Positions 1-7,579 of a stretch of DNA of 64,000 nt are shown here, piece after piece. The stretch spans positions 62,001 to 126,000 of the forward strand of contig JAEZLR010000030.1 in the NCBI GenBank assembly GCA_023415205.1. Reading direction: 5' to 3'. The notes under the pieces are model-generated. The model was not told the origin of the DNA. It saw only the letters and a program-made list of their open reading frames with translations, and did no database searches. Position 1 is the stretch's first letter. Each line of letters begins with the position of its first letter. The DNA is from Bacillota bacterium (lineage in GTDB: Bacteria; Bacillota; Clostridia; DSM-8532). Made by a program: the position numbers and the translations under genes.

Positions 1-3
1 AGC

Positions 4-32
4 TTGACGTTTAATGTAAAGTATACTATACT
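4..32 (+). promoter_or_regulatory. Promoter of the small membrane protein/Xre regulator operon
   Basis: TTGACG at 4-9 and TATACT at 27-32 are separated by exactly 17 bases, a near-consensus sigma-A promoter. Two GTAAAGT-type dyads overlap its spacer/-10 and its transcription start, so it is probably repressible. The first gene starts about 43 bases after the predicted start point. Confidence 0.75.
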
Positions 33-54
33 AAAAATGTAAAGTTTACTTTAC
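16..54. promoter_or_regulatory. Pair of 16-bp operator-like dyads
   Basis: GTAAAGTATACTATAC (16-31) and GTAAAGTTTACTTTAC (39-54) are two copies of the same dyad. The second is perfect (GTAAAGT, TT, ACTTTAC); the first has one mismatch. Their starts are 23 bases apart, about two helical turns, and they cover the -10 element and the start point. The likely binder is the Xre protein encoded at 403-600; this is inference from position. Confidence 0.6.
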
Positions 55-81
55 GATAAATGAAAAGGAGTTTAAAGTAAA

Positions 82-306
82 ATGAAAAAGAATAATGTAT
101 TTCTTGCAGTTGGATTACTTATGATTGCCTTTACCTTGATGGCAAAACAATTTATTGCCGGCTACCCTCATTTTCTGCAAGGCATAGGCCTGGGACTGGG
201 GTTGATTTTGGAAATTATAGGGTGCTATTTAAGCCGTTATGATATGCCTGAATGGATGAAAAAGAAAAACCTTTGGATAAAAAAGCACCTGTTACACCGT
301 GTCTGA
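82..306 (+). CDS. Small membrane protein of an Xre-regulator operon
   Basis: A 74-residue protein with two hydrophobic segments (about residues 5-21 and 28-47) followed by a basic, lysine-rich tail, so probably an inner membrane protein with a cytoplasmic C-terminus. The ribosome binding site AAAGGAG lies well placed before the ATG. It is the first gene behind the dyad-containing promoter and is followed by an Xre-type regulator and a four-helix membrane protein, an arrangement known from Firmicutes for small regulator/membrane-protein cassettes. I do not recognise a family with confidence and no function can be assigned. Confidence 0.65.
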   Translation: MKKNNVFLAVGLLMIAFTLMAKQFIAGYPHFLQGIGLGLGLILEIIGCYLSRYDMPEWMKKKNLWIKKHLLHRV

Positions 307-402
307 TGAGCTTCCAATGAACCTGGGCCGATACCATAAAAACGATGGGAAAGGCTCAAATATTTGTAGGCATGGCGCACATTGGTAGAGGCAGGTGATT
401 AT

Positions 403-600
403 ATGAAAAACCGTATTCAAGATCTTCGTAAGGAGCGACGGATTACACAGGAGGAACTGGCGACGGCGGTGGAAGTCACCCGGCAGACCATCATTTCCCT
501 GGAGAATGGCAAATATAATGCATCCCTTCAACTGGCCCATAAGATCGCTGTTTATTTTGGGAAAACCATCGAGGAAGTATTTATTTTTGAGGAGGAGTAG
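403..600 (+). CDS. Xre-family HTH transcriptional regulator (YozG-like)
   Basis: A 65-residue protein that is little more than one helix-turn-helix: MKNRIQDLRKERRITQEELA, then VTRQTIISLENGKY, the typical recognition helix of the compact Xre/YozG regulators, ending in FIFEEE. The ATG at 403 was chosen over an upstream in-frame GTG-like extension because the family begins MKNRI and a GGTGAT Shine-Dalgarno lies just upstream. It is 97 bases behind the first membrane gene and 3 bases before the next, so it is co-transcribed. It is the obvious candidate to bind the two dyads at 16-54 and regulate its own operon. Confidence 0.85.
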   Translation: MKNRIQDLRKERRITQEELATAVEVTRQTIISLENGKYNASLQLAHKIAVYFGKTIEEVFIFEEE

Positions 601-603
601 TCA

Positions 604-1050
604 ATGCTTATTAATATGCTGGTTTCTGATTCTAAGAAGAGAGTCAAGGTAATGACTTGGGTGGGTCTTGTAATGTTCGTCGGTGGAGCGATAGCCCTTT
701 TACTTTCCTTTACGGACACCCTTCAGGGGACTTTTATGGGGGGCTTCTATGGTGGGCTAGGTGCCGTCATGATGGTAATTGGCTCAACACTAATCGTTGT
801 TTTCAGGCTTGTGTTGAAAAATCCTGAACGTAGGAAAAAGGTTGAGATTAAAGGAAAGGATGAAAGAAATCACTTTATCATCCAAAAGGCAGCCACGATC
901 ACTTTTTTTGCCATGATCTTTCTTCTATTTACAGCAATGCTGATTGTTGGGTCCACGAATTCCACCATTTTCACCACCCTTCTTATCGTTTTCGGGACTC
1001 AAGGGGGGATCTTTTTTCTTCTTCTGGTGATACTTCGGCTGTTCAATTAG
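604..1050 (+). CDS. Four-helix membrane protein, DUF2178-like
   Basis: A 148-residue protein with four predicted transmembrane segments in two pairs (about residues 18-36, 45-70, 95-113 and 120-145), linked by a charged cytoplasmic loop KNPERRKKVEIKGKDERN. A DERN...I..KAA sequence before the third helix is typical of DUF2178-like proteins that travel with small Xre regulators in Firmicutes. The start has a GAGGAGGAG ribosome binding site inside the end of the preceding gene. Its function is unknown; the regulator pairing suggests a membrane-stress or signalling role, but nothing in the sequence proves it. Confidence 0.65.
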   Translation: MLINMLVSDSKKRVKVMTWVGLVMFVGGAIALLLSFTDTLQGTFMGGFYGGLGAVMMVIGSTLIVVFRLVLKNPERRKKVEIKGKDERNHFIIQKAATITFFAMIFLLFTAMLIVGSTNSTIFTTLLIVFGTQGGIFFLLLVILRLFN

Positions 1051-1103
1051 GATACTTGCAGATACGGATTATCTTTTAGCTGGACTCATGGAATATTTTT
1101 TTC

Positions 1104-1132
1104 TTGCAGAATGCCGCTCTATTTTATATAAT
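1104..1132 (+). promoter_or_regulatory. Promoter of the cobalamin-riboswitch/btu operon
   Basis: TTGCAG (1104-1109), a 17-base spacer and a consensus TATAAT (1127-1132). Predicted transcription starts about 1139, shortly before the riboswitch aptamer, so aptamer and terminator both lie in the leader. Confidence 0.7.
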
Positions 1133-1154
1133 CAATTACAATTGAATAGTACAT

Positions 1155-1320
1155 GATGGTGCATATCCATGCATAATAGGGAATCCGGTGAAATACCGGG
1201 ACTGTCCCAGCAACCGTGAAGCAGACAAAACGGCTAATACCACTAAGTTTTTTGCGAAGCAAAAAACTCGGGAAGGTGCCGCGGAGGATGAAGCCAAGTC
1301 GGTAGACCTGCCAACATGTA
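1155..1320 (+). ncRNA. Cobalamin riboswitch aptamer
   Basis: The leader contains the recognisable B12 element: a GGTGCATATCC 5' part, AGGGAATCCGGTGAAATACC, GGGACTGTCCCAGCAACCGT, and the 3' part GAAGCCAAGTCGGTAGACCT. A peripheral stem formed by two T- and A-rich arms around GCGAAGC (about 1247-1267) is inserted between core parts. The aptamer is followed by an intrinsic terminator and a corrinoid ABC importer, so cobalamin binding most likely causes premature termination of btuFCD. Edges are approximate. Confidence 0.92.
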
Positions 1321-1382
1321 AGGTTTTCTTCTGGGGTTTAAGAGTTAGAGTCGTACAGGCATGTTCTTTGCTATGCTTTTTA

Positions 1383-1409
1383 CCCCGCTTTATTTAAGCG
1401 GGGTTTTTT
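1383..1409 (+). terminator. Riboswitch expression-platform terminator
   Basis: CCCCGCTT (1383-1390) pairs perfectly with AAGCGGGG (1396-1403) around a five-base loop and is followed by six T. It lies between the cobalamin aptamer and btuF, as expected for transcription-termination control. Confidence 0.88.
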
Positions 1410-1464
1410 AGTTGTAAAGGCCTAAAAAACTGGACCCCAAATGATTAGGTTAGGAGAATTTACA

Positions 1465-2376
1465 ATGAAAAGACTGGTTACATTAATTCTTGCTCTGGCT
1501 CTTGTGCTCACTATGGCTGGGTGTGTTACTCCCAATGTCGCTACCCCTACGCCTAAGCCCCCTGCTCAGATCACCGACAGCAGGGGAAATGAGGTAAACT
1601 TTGATACCCCTCCTCAAAAAATCATCTCACTGGCTCCTGCCAATACAGAAATCCTCTATGCTCTGGGTGTGGGAGATAAGGTGATTGCCGTCAGTGAATA
1701 CTGCAACTATCCTGAGGACGCTCGGAACAAACAAAAGCTTCCCACCGGTGAGAATCTTAATATTGAAGCGGTGATTGCACTAAAGCCAGAGGCAGCCTTT
1801 ATAGGCAAGATGTCGGTTATGGATGATCAGATCAAGCAATTAGAGGATGCAGGTATCAAGATCGTGGTCACCGAGGCCAATAGCATCTCCGAGACCTACC
1901 AGGTCATCAGGCTTATTGGAAAAGTAGTGGACAAGGAAAAAGAAGCCGACCAGATGGTAGTGGATATGGAAAAGGGTTTTGAGGCCATCCGTGCCCAGGT
2001 GAAAGGAAATACCCCAAAAAGCATCTATGTAGAGGTATCCCCCCTTCAATACGGGCTGTGGTCCTGTGGGAAAAATACCTTTATCCAAGAGCTTATAGAG
2101 ATCGTTGGCGCCACAAATATCTTTGCTGATATAGAAGGATGGGCGGCAGTCTCTGAGGAGCAGATCCTATCCCGGAACCCTGACATTATTCTTACCACAG
2201 CCAGTCCCTTGACCGGGATTGATGACCCTGTTGGGGATATTACCTCCCGCAGCCAGTGGGATACCCTGGAGGCTGTAAAGAACAACAAGGTTATTATGCT
2301 GGACTCTGATATGATTTCCAGGCCGGGCCCACGCCTTCTGGAAGCGGCTAAGAACATGGTGAAGGCCATCTACTAA
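1465..2376 (+). CDS. btuF: Corrinoid ABC transporter substrate-binding lipoprotein
   Basis: A 303-residue class III solute-binding protein. The N-terminus MKRLVTLILALALVLTMAGC is a lipoprotein signal with the lipidated cysteine at residue 20. The mature part has the BtuF/FhuD-type features: a PANTEILYALG motif near the start of lobe one, a helical backbone linker, and a C-terminal GPRLLEAAKNM. The ATG at 1465 is preferred over one at 1441 because TTAGGAGA precedes it and the signal peptide then starts normally. It delivers cobalamin or a precursor to the BtuC/BtuD pair encoded next; the riboswitch upstream is the strongest support for the substrate. Iron-siderophore binding proteins share the fold, so substrate is inferred. 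Confidence 0.88.
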   Translation: MKRLVTLILALALVLTMAGCVTPNVATPTPKPPAQITDSRGNEVNFDTPPQKIISLAPANTEILYALGVGDKVIAVSEYCNYPEDARNKQKLPTGENLNIEAVIALKPEAAFIGKMSVMDDQIKQLEDAGIKIVVTEANSISETYQVIRLIGKVVDKEKEADQMVVDMEKGFEAIRAQVKGNTPKSIYVEVSPLQYGLWSCGKNTFIQELIEIVGATNIFADIEGWAAVSEEQILSRNPDIILTTASPLTGIDDPVGDITSRSQWDTLEAVKNNKVIMLDSDMISRPGPRLLEAAKNMVKAIY

Positions 2377-2405
2377 CGCAACGACGAAAAGCCAAGGAGT
2401 TCTTC

Positions 2406-3473
2406 ATGAACCGTTTACAAAAGCCAGCCATAAAGAACGGAAGCTTTGCCCTCTTATCCGGGTGTGGTATCACCCTGTTTATCCTGACCCTTTTTTTGGC
2501 GGTATCGGTGGGAAGCATCGGTGTCTCGGTAAGAGAGACCCTTGATCTACTGATAGACTTGCTCTTGGGGAGTAAAGAGGGAACGGCTGCTACTGATAGC
2601 CTTGCGGCCATCGTATTTCATATACGCTTACCGCGTGTCATTCTGGCGGCCTTGGTGGGAGCAGCCCTTTCCGTTGCAGGTGTGGCGATGCAAGGCCTAT
2701 TAAAAAACCCTCTGGCCGATGGCTCTACTCTGGGTATTACCTCAGGAGGGGCATTAGGAGCTGTTTTGTCCATTGTTTTTGGAATTAGCCTTCCCCTCTT
2801 TTCCCAAGCAGCACTGGCTCTTATGAGTATTTTATTTTCCTTTCTTTCCCTGGCCTTTATTCTCAGCCTCTCCTATAAAATAGATTACAGCCTCTCCACC
2901 CAGACCATCATACTGACCGGTGTGATCTTTTCCATGCTGGCCGGAAGCCTGACCAGCCTTTTGGTTTCATTCTCTGGGAACAGCCTGAAGCAGGTGGTCT
3001 TTTGGTCCATGGGCTCGTTTGCAGGACGGGGTTGGGCTCATGTCCTCCTGATGCTTCCTTTCTTCGGCGTGGGCATGGTGGCCCTTTGCTGCTCAGCCAA
3101 GGAGTTAAATGCTTTTTCACTCGGTGAAGAGCAGGCTCGGTATATTGGGGTGAATACTAAGAGGACAAAGCTCTGGATTCTTGTTATGGTTTCGGTTTTG
3201 GTGGGTATTTCAGTGGCCGTCAGCGGAACTATCGGCTTTGTCGGCCTGGTCATCCCGCATATTACCAGGCTTCTGACAGGCCCGGACCATCGAAAGCTGA
3301 TTCCTCTTTCGGCGCTCTTCGGTGCCACCTTCCTCATGCTTACAGACCTTGCCGCACGGACCCTGTTTTCTCCTGCAGAATTACCTATTGGTGTGGTTAC
3401 CTCTTTTGTGGGGGCCATCCTGTTTATTTATATTTTTTATACCCAAAACCATAAAAAGGCTAAAGGAATCTGA
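2406..3473 (+). CDS. btuC: Corrinoid ABC transporter permease, FecCD family
   Basis: A 355-residue polytopic protein with about nine to ten hydrophobic segments, matching the FecCD/BtuC permease length. LPRVILAALVGAALSVAG near residue 80 and GFVGLVIPHITR near residue 280 are family signatures; the latter is the coupling region that contacts the ATPase. AAGGAG precedes the ATG. It is 29 bases behind btuF and ends one base before btuD, so the three are translated as a unit. Forms the homodimeric membrane channel of the importer. Confidence 0.9.
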   Translation: MNRLQKPAIKNGSFALLSGCGITLFILTLFLAVSVGSIGVSVRETLDLLIDLLLGSKEGTAATDSLAAIVFHIRLPRVILAALVGAALSVAGVAMQGLLKNPLADGSTLGITSGGALGAVLSIVFGISLPLFSQAALALMSILFSFLSLAFILSLSYKIDYSLSTQTIILTGVIFSMLAGSLTSLLVSFSGNSLKQVVFWSMGSFAGRGWAHVLLMLPFFGVGMVALCCSAKELNAFSLGEEQARYIGVNTKRTKLWILVMVSVLVGISVAVSGTIGFVGLVIPHITRLLTGPDHRKLIPLSALFGATFLMLTDLAARTLFSPAELPIGVVTSFVGAILFIYIFYTQNHKKAKGI

Positions 3474-3474
3474 T

Positions 3475-4230
3475 ATGTTAGCACTTAACAGCGTAAGCGT
3501 AATATTGGACAATAAAAGGATTGTGGACCGTGTTTCCTTTGAACTTAAGGAGAATGACCTAGCCATGGTTATCGGGCCAAACGGTGCGGGTAAGACAACC
3601 TTGATTAAAGCCATCATGGGAATAGTACCCTATGACGGTACCATTCTTCTGGAAGGAAAGCCCTTGTCCTCCATGAAACCACGGCTGTTGGCTCAAAAAA
3701 TAGGTGTACTGACGCAAAAGCATCAGCCACAGTTTGCCCACACTGTCTATGATGTGGTTAGCATGGGAAGGTATGCCTATTTGGGAGGATTTTTAGGGAA
3801 ACTTGGCCCGAAAGACAAGGAGAAAATACAGGAGGCACTTTACCTGACGGGGATGGAAGACTTTCAGCATCAATCGGTTCTCACCCTTTCGGGGGGAGAG
3901 CTTCAGAGAGTTTTTTTAGCCCAGCTTTTTGCCCAGGACCCTCAAATGCTCATTCTGGATGAGCCCACCAACCATTTGGATCTTCAGTATCAGATTTCTC
4001 TGTTTGATATGATAAAGAAATGGTCCAAGGAAAAGGGCCGTGCTGTCCTGGCTGTTGTCCATGACCTGAATATGGCCTATACCTATGGCAATAAGGCCCT
4101 GATGATGGATTGTGGAAGAGCATATGCCCAGGGGGAGGTTGAGGAGGTTCTCAGCCGGGATAACCTGAGGGCGGTTTATAGGGTGGATGTGGCGCAATGG
4201 ATGCAAAACCTTTTACACCATTGGACCTGA
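3475..4230 (+). CDS. btuD: Corrinoid ABC transporter ATP-binding protein
   Basis: A 251-residue ABC ATPase with Walker A GPNGAGKTT (about residues 34-42), signature LSGGELQRV, Walker B MLILDEPT and the switch histidine in VVHDL. It powers the BtuC channel. The ATG at 3475, immediately after the btuC stop, was chosen because the protein then starts as the family does; an in-frame extension further upstream lies entirely within btuC. No clear terminator follows; the stop is only two bases from the stop of the converging glucosidase gene. Confidence 0.9.
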   Translation: MLALNSVSVILDNKRIVDRVSFELKENDLAMVIGPNGAGKTTLIKAIMGIVPYDGTILLEGKPLSSMKPRLLAQKIGVLTQKHQPQFAHTVYDVVSMGRYAYLGGFLGKLGPKDKEKIQEALYLTGMEDFQHQSVLTLSGGELQRVFLAQLFAQDPQMLILDEPTNHLDLQYQISLFDMIKKWSKEKGRAVLAVVHDLNMAYTYGNKALMMDCGRAYAQGEVEEVLSRDNLRAVYRVDVAQWMQNLLHHWT

Positions 4231-4232
4231 GC

Positions 4233-5612
4233 CTAAGGCGTAAAAAGGGAGCGCCCGTTGGTGCCAATAAGGGTGGAATACCAGTAGCCCGAGTCCTTGA
4301 TAATGCGTTTCTGCGTCTGAAAATCCACATGGATGATGCCGAAACGTTTATCATAGCCGTAGGCCCATTCAAAATTATCCAGCAGGGACCAATGCATAAA
4401 GGCCCGGACATCAATACCTTCTTGTAAGGCCCTATTGAGCTGCAATAAATAACGGGTGAGAAAATCAATGCGTTGGGGATCGTGAACCTTCCCGTCTAGG
4501 AAAACCCAATCCTGATTGGCCAACCCGTTCTCAGTGATATAAATAGGGGTTTTGTATCGTTCGTAGAAGAAGCGTGGCCCCCAGTAAAGCCCCTCCGGGG
4601 TTACAGGCCAGCCCATATTGCTTTTGGGCATGCCTTTGATGAGAAAATTGGGAACGGCCTCCGGACCCTCTTTTCCCATGCGCACCCTCCCCGATTGGTA
4701 GATATTGAGCCCTAAAAAATCAAGGGGCTGGCAGATAATCTTCATATCGTCGGGACTTATGTCAGGCAGAATCGGGGCAAATATCTCTTCATAGCCTTCG
4801 GGATACCTGCCCAGCAATAAGGGATCAAACCAAAGTCCCATGTTCCACAGATCACCACCGTCACCTTTCAGGCAGAACATGGCCTGCCGGGCGGCTTCAA
4901 TATCCCCGGGGTCTTCGGTATGAGGAATAGCGGGTGATCCCACCATGGCAATGCCTATCTGAGGATTTATTTTAGCACAGCTCCGCAACGCAAGAACTGA
5001 ACGCCCATGAGCCAGATAGATGTTGTGGAGAATTTTTAGGATGTCCCGGTCAGGTAGCTTGAGGCCGGGAGCATGATAGCCGGTTTTATGACCCAGCATG
5101 ACATGACAGAAGGGCTCGTTGAGGGTCATCCAATGGGATACCCGATCCGAGAGCCTGTCAGCGATTATTCGGGTATATTCCTCGAACCATACAGGGCTTT
5201 CCTCCTGGAGCCAGCCACCCTTGTCCATTAAGGCCTGAGGAAAATCCCAGTGAAAAAGCGTCACGTGAGGAGTGATTTTTTTCTCCAAAAGGCTGTCAAC
5301 GAGCCGATCGTAAAAATCCAATCCCTTCTGATTAACTGAACCTATACCCTCGGGAAGAACCCTGGGCCAACTGATGGACAAGCGGTAGGCTGGTATGTTT
5401 AACTGATCCATCAAATGGATATCCTCCTTGAAGCGATGATAATGGTCACAGGCACTGTCACCGTTATCACCGTTATGGATGGTCCCTTCCTTTTTGCAGA
5501 ACTGATCCCAGACGCTGGGCCCCTTGCCGTCATCATAAGCAGCGCCTTCGATTTGGTAGGAAGAGGCAGCGGCGCCCCAGATGAAATTCTTGGGAAAATG
5601 TGAATCTCTCAT
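4233..5612 (-). CDS. bglA: Glycoside hydrolase family 1 beta-glucosidase
   Basis: A 459-residue GH1 enzyme beginning FPKNFIWGAAASSYQIEGA. The acid/base glutamate is in TLNEP (E166) and the nucleophile in YITENG (E361), so it should be active. No signal peptide, hence cytoplasmic, probably acting on cellobiose or other beta-glucosides. Because no PTS gene is adjacent and no phosphate-pocket assignment was made, a 6-phospho-beta-glucosidase cannot be excluded. The start at 5612 has AAGGTGA upstream; an in-frame ATG at 5633 has no ribosome binding site. A TATAAT lies just upstream on this strand, overlapping the 5' region of ybxB. Confidence 0.9.
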   Translation of the reverse strand: MRDSHFPKNFIWGAAASSYQIEGAAYDDGKGPSVWDQFCKKEGTIHNGDNGDSACDHYHRFKEDIHLMDQLNIPAYRLSISWPRVLPEGIGSVNQKGLDFYDRLVDSLLEKKITPHVTLFHWDFPQALMDKGGWLQEESPVWFEEYTRIIADRLSDRVSHWMTLNEPFCHVMLGHKTGYHAPGLKLPDRDILKILHNIYLAHGRSVLALRSCAKINPQIGIAMVGSPAIPHTEDPGDIEAARQAMFCLKGDGGDLWNMGLWFDPLLLGRYPEGYEEIFAPILPDISPDDMKIICQPLDFLGLNIYQSGRVRMGKEGPEAVPNFLIKGMPKSNMGWPVTPEGLYWGPRFFYERYKTPIYITENGLANQDWVFLDGKVHDPQRIDFLTRYLLQLNRALQEGIDVRAFMHWSLLDNFEWAYGYDKRFGIIHVDFQTQKRIIKDSGYWYSTLIGTNGRSLFTP

Positions 5613-5724
5613 ATGCTTCACCTTGTACTCCATAATGAGTTCTATTATACTTAATGATGTTCTTGCGGAAAATGGATTTTCTTCCGACTACTTTCAAAAT
5701 CCTCCGAAGATTTGGAGAAGGACA

Positions 5725-6333
5725 ATGGAGCATTATTTTACAGAAAACCCCCAATCAGAGATCAGGGAAAGCCACTTTAGTTATGAAATAAATGGAAACG
5801 AGCTTAGGTTTGTTTCAGTGAGCGGTGTTTTTGCTTTTGGCCAAAGAGTGGACAAGGCCTCGGAGCTTCTTATCGAAAGCTTCAGGCCCTCCGGTGCAAG
5901 TGCCTTTATTCTGGACGTAGGCTGCGGCTTTGGCCCCATCTCCCTGTTTATTAAAAAGCGCTATCCCCATCTTCAGGTGACCGGACTGGATATTAATGAG
6001 CGGGCTGTGGCCTATGCTCAGAAAAATAGGGAACTCAATCACCTTGATGTGGAGATTATTAAGAGTAACCTCTATGACAAGGTGAGGGATAGATGCTTTG
6101 GAGACATTGTTTCCAACCCGCCCATCGCTGCGGGAAAAGCTATGAATACCCGTCTGATTTTTGAAGCCAAAGAGCTTCTGGAGAACAAGGGTGCCCTGTG
6201 GCTAGTAGCCTACCATAACAAGGGGGGAGAAACCCTAAAAAAGATCATGAAGGAATGCTTCGGCAATGTGGAGGATCGAGAAAAAAGCGGGGGAGTCCGT
6301 GTTTATCGGTCGGTCAATAATGGTGAAAACTAG
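5725..6333 (+). CDS. ybxB: Class I SAM-dependent methyltransferase, YbxB/RsmC family
   Basis: A 202-residue protein starting MEHYFTENPQ, with the SAM-binding LDVGCGFGPI, an acidic strand LDINERAV and the N2-methyltransferase motif SNPPI. Size and sequence match Bacillus YbxB, a single-domain relative of 16S rRNA guanine N2-methyltransferases RsmC/RsmD; the rRNA target is inferred. The start at 5725 carries GGAGAAGG; longer in-frame extensions overlap the bglA 5' end. In Bacillus ybxB sits between rplL and rpoB. Here neither is adjacent and the next gene is ybxF of the str operon. Confidence 0.85.
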   Translation: MEHYFTENPQSEIRESHFSYEINGNELRFVSVSGVFAFGQRVDKASELLIESFRPSGASAFILDVGCGFGPISLFIKKRYPHLQVTGLDINERAVAYAQKNRELNHLDVEIIKSNLYDKVRDRCFGDIVSNPPIAAGKAMNTRLIFEAKELLENKGALWLVAYHNKGGETLKKIMKECFGNVEDREKSGGVRVYRSVNNGEN

Positions 6334-6486
6334 AATGATTAAACCTTTGAAGGCTACCCCATGAACGGGGCGTTGAGGTCATCCATTTTCCCCTTTAAAA
6401 GCAAGTATTCTGTGAAACAGTTAAGCGAAGACAGGTGGTCACTCTAGTATTCGAAGGATAAGTCCCTGTAAATATTAAAAGCTGGC

Positions 6487-6515
6487 TTGACACGAAAAAG
6501 GTGCAGTGATAAAAT
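6487..6515 (+). promoter_or_regulatory. Promoter of the str operon
   Basis: A consensus -35 TTGACA (6487-6492), a 17-base spacer and TAAAAT (6510-6515). It is 84 bases from ybxF and is the expected strong promoter for ybxF-rpsL-rpsG-fusA. Confidence 0.8.
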
Positions 6516-6524
6516 AATTTAGCG

Positions 6525-6551
6525 TGCGAACGTTTCCGTTTGCATGTTTTT
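6525..6551 (+). promoter_or_regulatory. Hairpin with T-rich tail at the 5' end of the str mRNA
   Basis: TGCGAACG (6525-6532) pairs with CGTTTGCA (6537-6544) across a TTTC loop, one pair being G-U, and is followed by TGTTTTT. It starts within a few bases of the predicted transcription start. It could be a weak attenuator, a protein-binding hairpin, or an mRNA-stabilising 5' end; sequence alone cannot tell. Confidence 0.5.
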
Positions 6552-6598
6552 GTGTTGTGGCATTTTGTGAGCTTAACACACATGCTGGAGGATTCAAA

Positions 6599-6844
6599 GT
6601 GTTGGAGTTGCTGAAACGAAAAGATAAGGTTGTTGGAGTAAAACAAACCAAGAAAGCAGCCGAACAGGGTAGACTAGAAGCTGTGTTCATAGCCTATGAT
6701 GCGGACCAAAGAATTGTCGGACAGGTTAAACAGTTTTGTGAGGAAAACCAGATTGCCGTTTATAGCACCGAGTCCATGAAACTGCTCGGTAAGGCGGCGG
6801 GTATTGATGTGGGTGCCTCAGTTGTAGGAGTTGTCAAGTCCTGA
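6599..6844 (+). CDS. ybxF: L7Ae-family ribosomal/kink-turn RNA-binding protein
   Basis: An 81-residue L7Ae/L30e/S12e-fold protein; VVGVKQTKKAAEQGRLEAVF and a C-terminal LGKAAGIDVGASVVG are typical of Bacillus YbxF, which binds kink-turn RNA. The GTG start at 6599 was chosen because GGAGG sits seven bases upstream and the family begins just there; an upstream in-frame ATG at 6524 would add a cysteine-rich tail overlapping the promoter and leader hairpin. As in Bacillus it directly precedes rpsL, but rpoC, normally upstream, is missing. Confidence 0.88.
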   Translation: MLELLKRKDKVVGVKQTKKAAEQGRLEAVFIAYDADQRIVGQVKQFCEENQIAVYSTESMKLLGKAAGIDVGASVVGVVKS

Positions 6845-6902
6845 CGGGATTAACGCAAAAGCGTTAATTATAAATGATTATTATCAAGGAGGTGAAATAA
6901 GG

Positions 6903-7319
6903 ATGCCAACCTTTAACCAGTTGGTCAGAAAGAGCAGAGAGAAAGTTGAATACAAATCTACTGCTCCGGCACTTCAAACAGGAATGAACACCCTGAAGAA
7001 GAAGTCAATCGACTTAAGCTCTCCCCAGAAGAGAGGCGTTTGCACCGTCGTTAAGACCATTACGCCTAAGAAGCCTAACTCAGCTCTTCGTAAGGTTGCA
7101 AGAGTACGTTTGACAAATGGTATTGAAGTTACTGCTTACATTCCCGGTATCGGCCACAATCTCCAGGAGCACAGTGTTGTTCTTATAAGAGGCGGTCGTG
7201 TTAAGGACCTTCCTGGTGTAAGATACCATATTATTCGTGGTACACTTGACACCGCAGGCGTTAACAACCGTAAGCAGAGCCGTTCCAAGTATGGTGCAAA
7301 ACGCGCCAAGAAAAAGTAA
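6903..7319 (+). CDS. rpsL: 30S ribosomal protein S12
   Basis: A 138-residue S12, the longer Firmicutes form. The decoding-centre loops TPKKPNSALRK (about residues 55-65) and GGRVKDLPGVRYH carry wild-type lysines, so no streptomycin-resistance change is visible. The ATG at 6903 follows a perfect AAGGAGGTGA. Second gene of the str operon; a 260-base structured gap separates it from rpsG. Confidence 0.97.
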   Translation: MPTFNQLVRKSREKVEYKSTAPALQTGMNTLKKKSIDLSSPQKRGVCTVVKTITPKKPNSALRKVARVRLTNGIEVTAYIPGIGHNLQEHSVVLIRGGRVKDLPGVRYHIIRGTLDTAGVNNRKQSRSKYGAKRAKKK

Positions 7320-7426
7320 GATTTTCTATTGAGGATCTTAGATTCATTGATGCAGGACGAATCGACGTGCTAGACGTTGTTATCATATAGATTGTAACGT
7401 TTTGCACTGACGAGCCCGAGAAAAAG

Positions 7427-7551
7427 GTGTGCTTCCTCATGCTTGAAGCATGAGTGGAAGTCTTGGCTAGGCCGGGATGCTAATACGCACACGCTTTGCT
7501 TTGTAAAGCTAAGGGGCCGAGTACCTGTGATACCGGGCGAGATTAAGCCCG
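7427..7551 (+). promoter_or_regulatory. Structured RNA region between rpsL and rpsG
   Basis: Four stems can be drawn. GTGTGC (7427-7432) can pair with GCACAC (7487-7492), enclosing a hairpin TCATGCTT/AAGCATGA (7437-7453, with CTTCC/GGAAG extending it) and GGC/GCC at 7465-7473. Downstream are GCTTT/AAAGC (7498-7509) and CGGGC/GCCCG (7534-7551), the last ending 29 bases before rpsG. In E. coli S7 binds the rpsL-rpsG gap to repress translation; this unusually long gap could be an analogous control site. Not a T-ended terminator. Confidence 0.5.
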
Positions 7552-7579
7552 CAGTTATCATGCAAAGGAGGGAAGAATA

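Noticed and set aside
1188..1397. Open reading frame of 69 codons on the plus strand
   Set aside because: It lies wholly in the cobalamin riboswitch and terminator and has no ribosome binding site.
6340..6400. CCCC-ATGAAC-GGGG after ybxB as a terminator
   Set aside because: Only four pairs and no T run.
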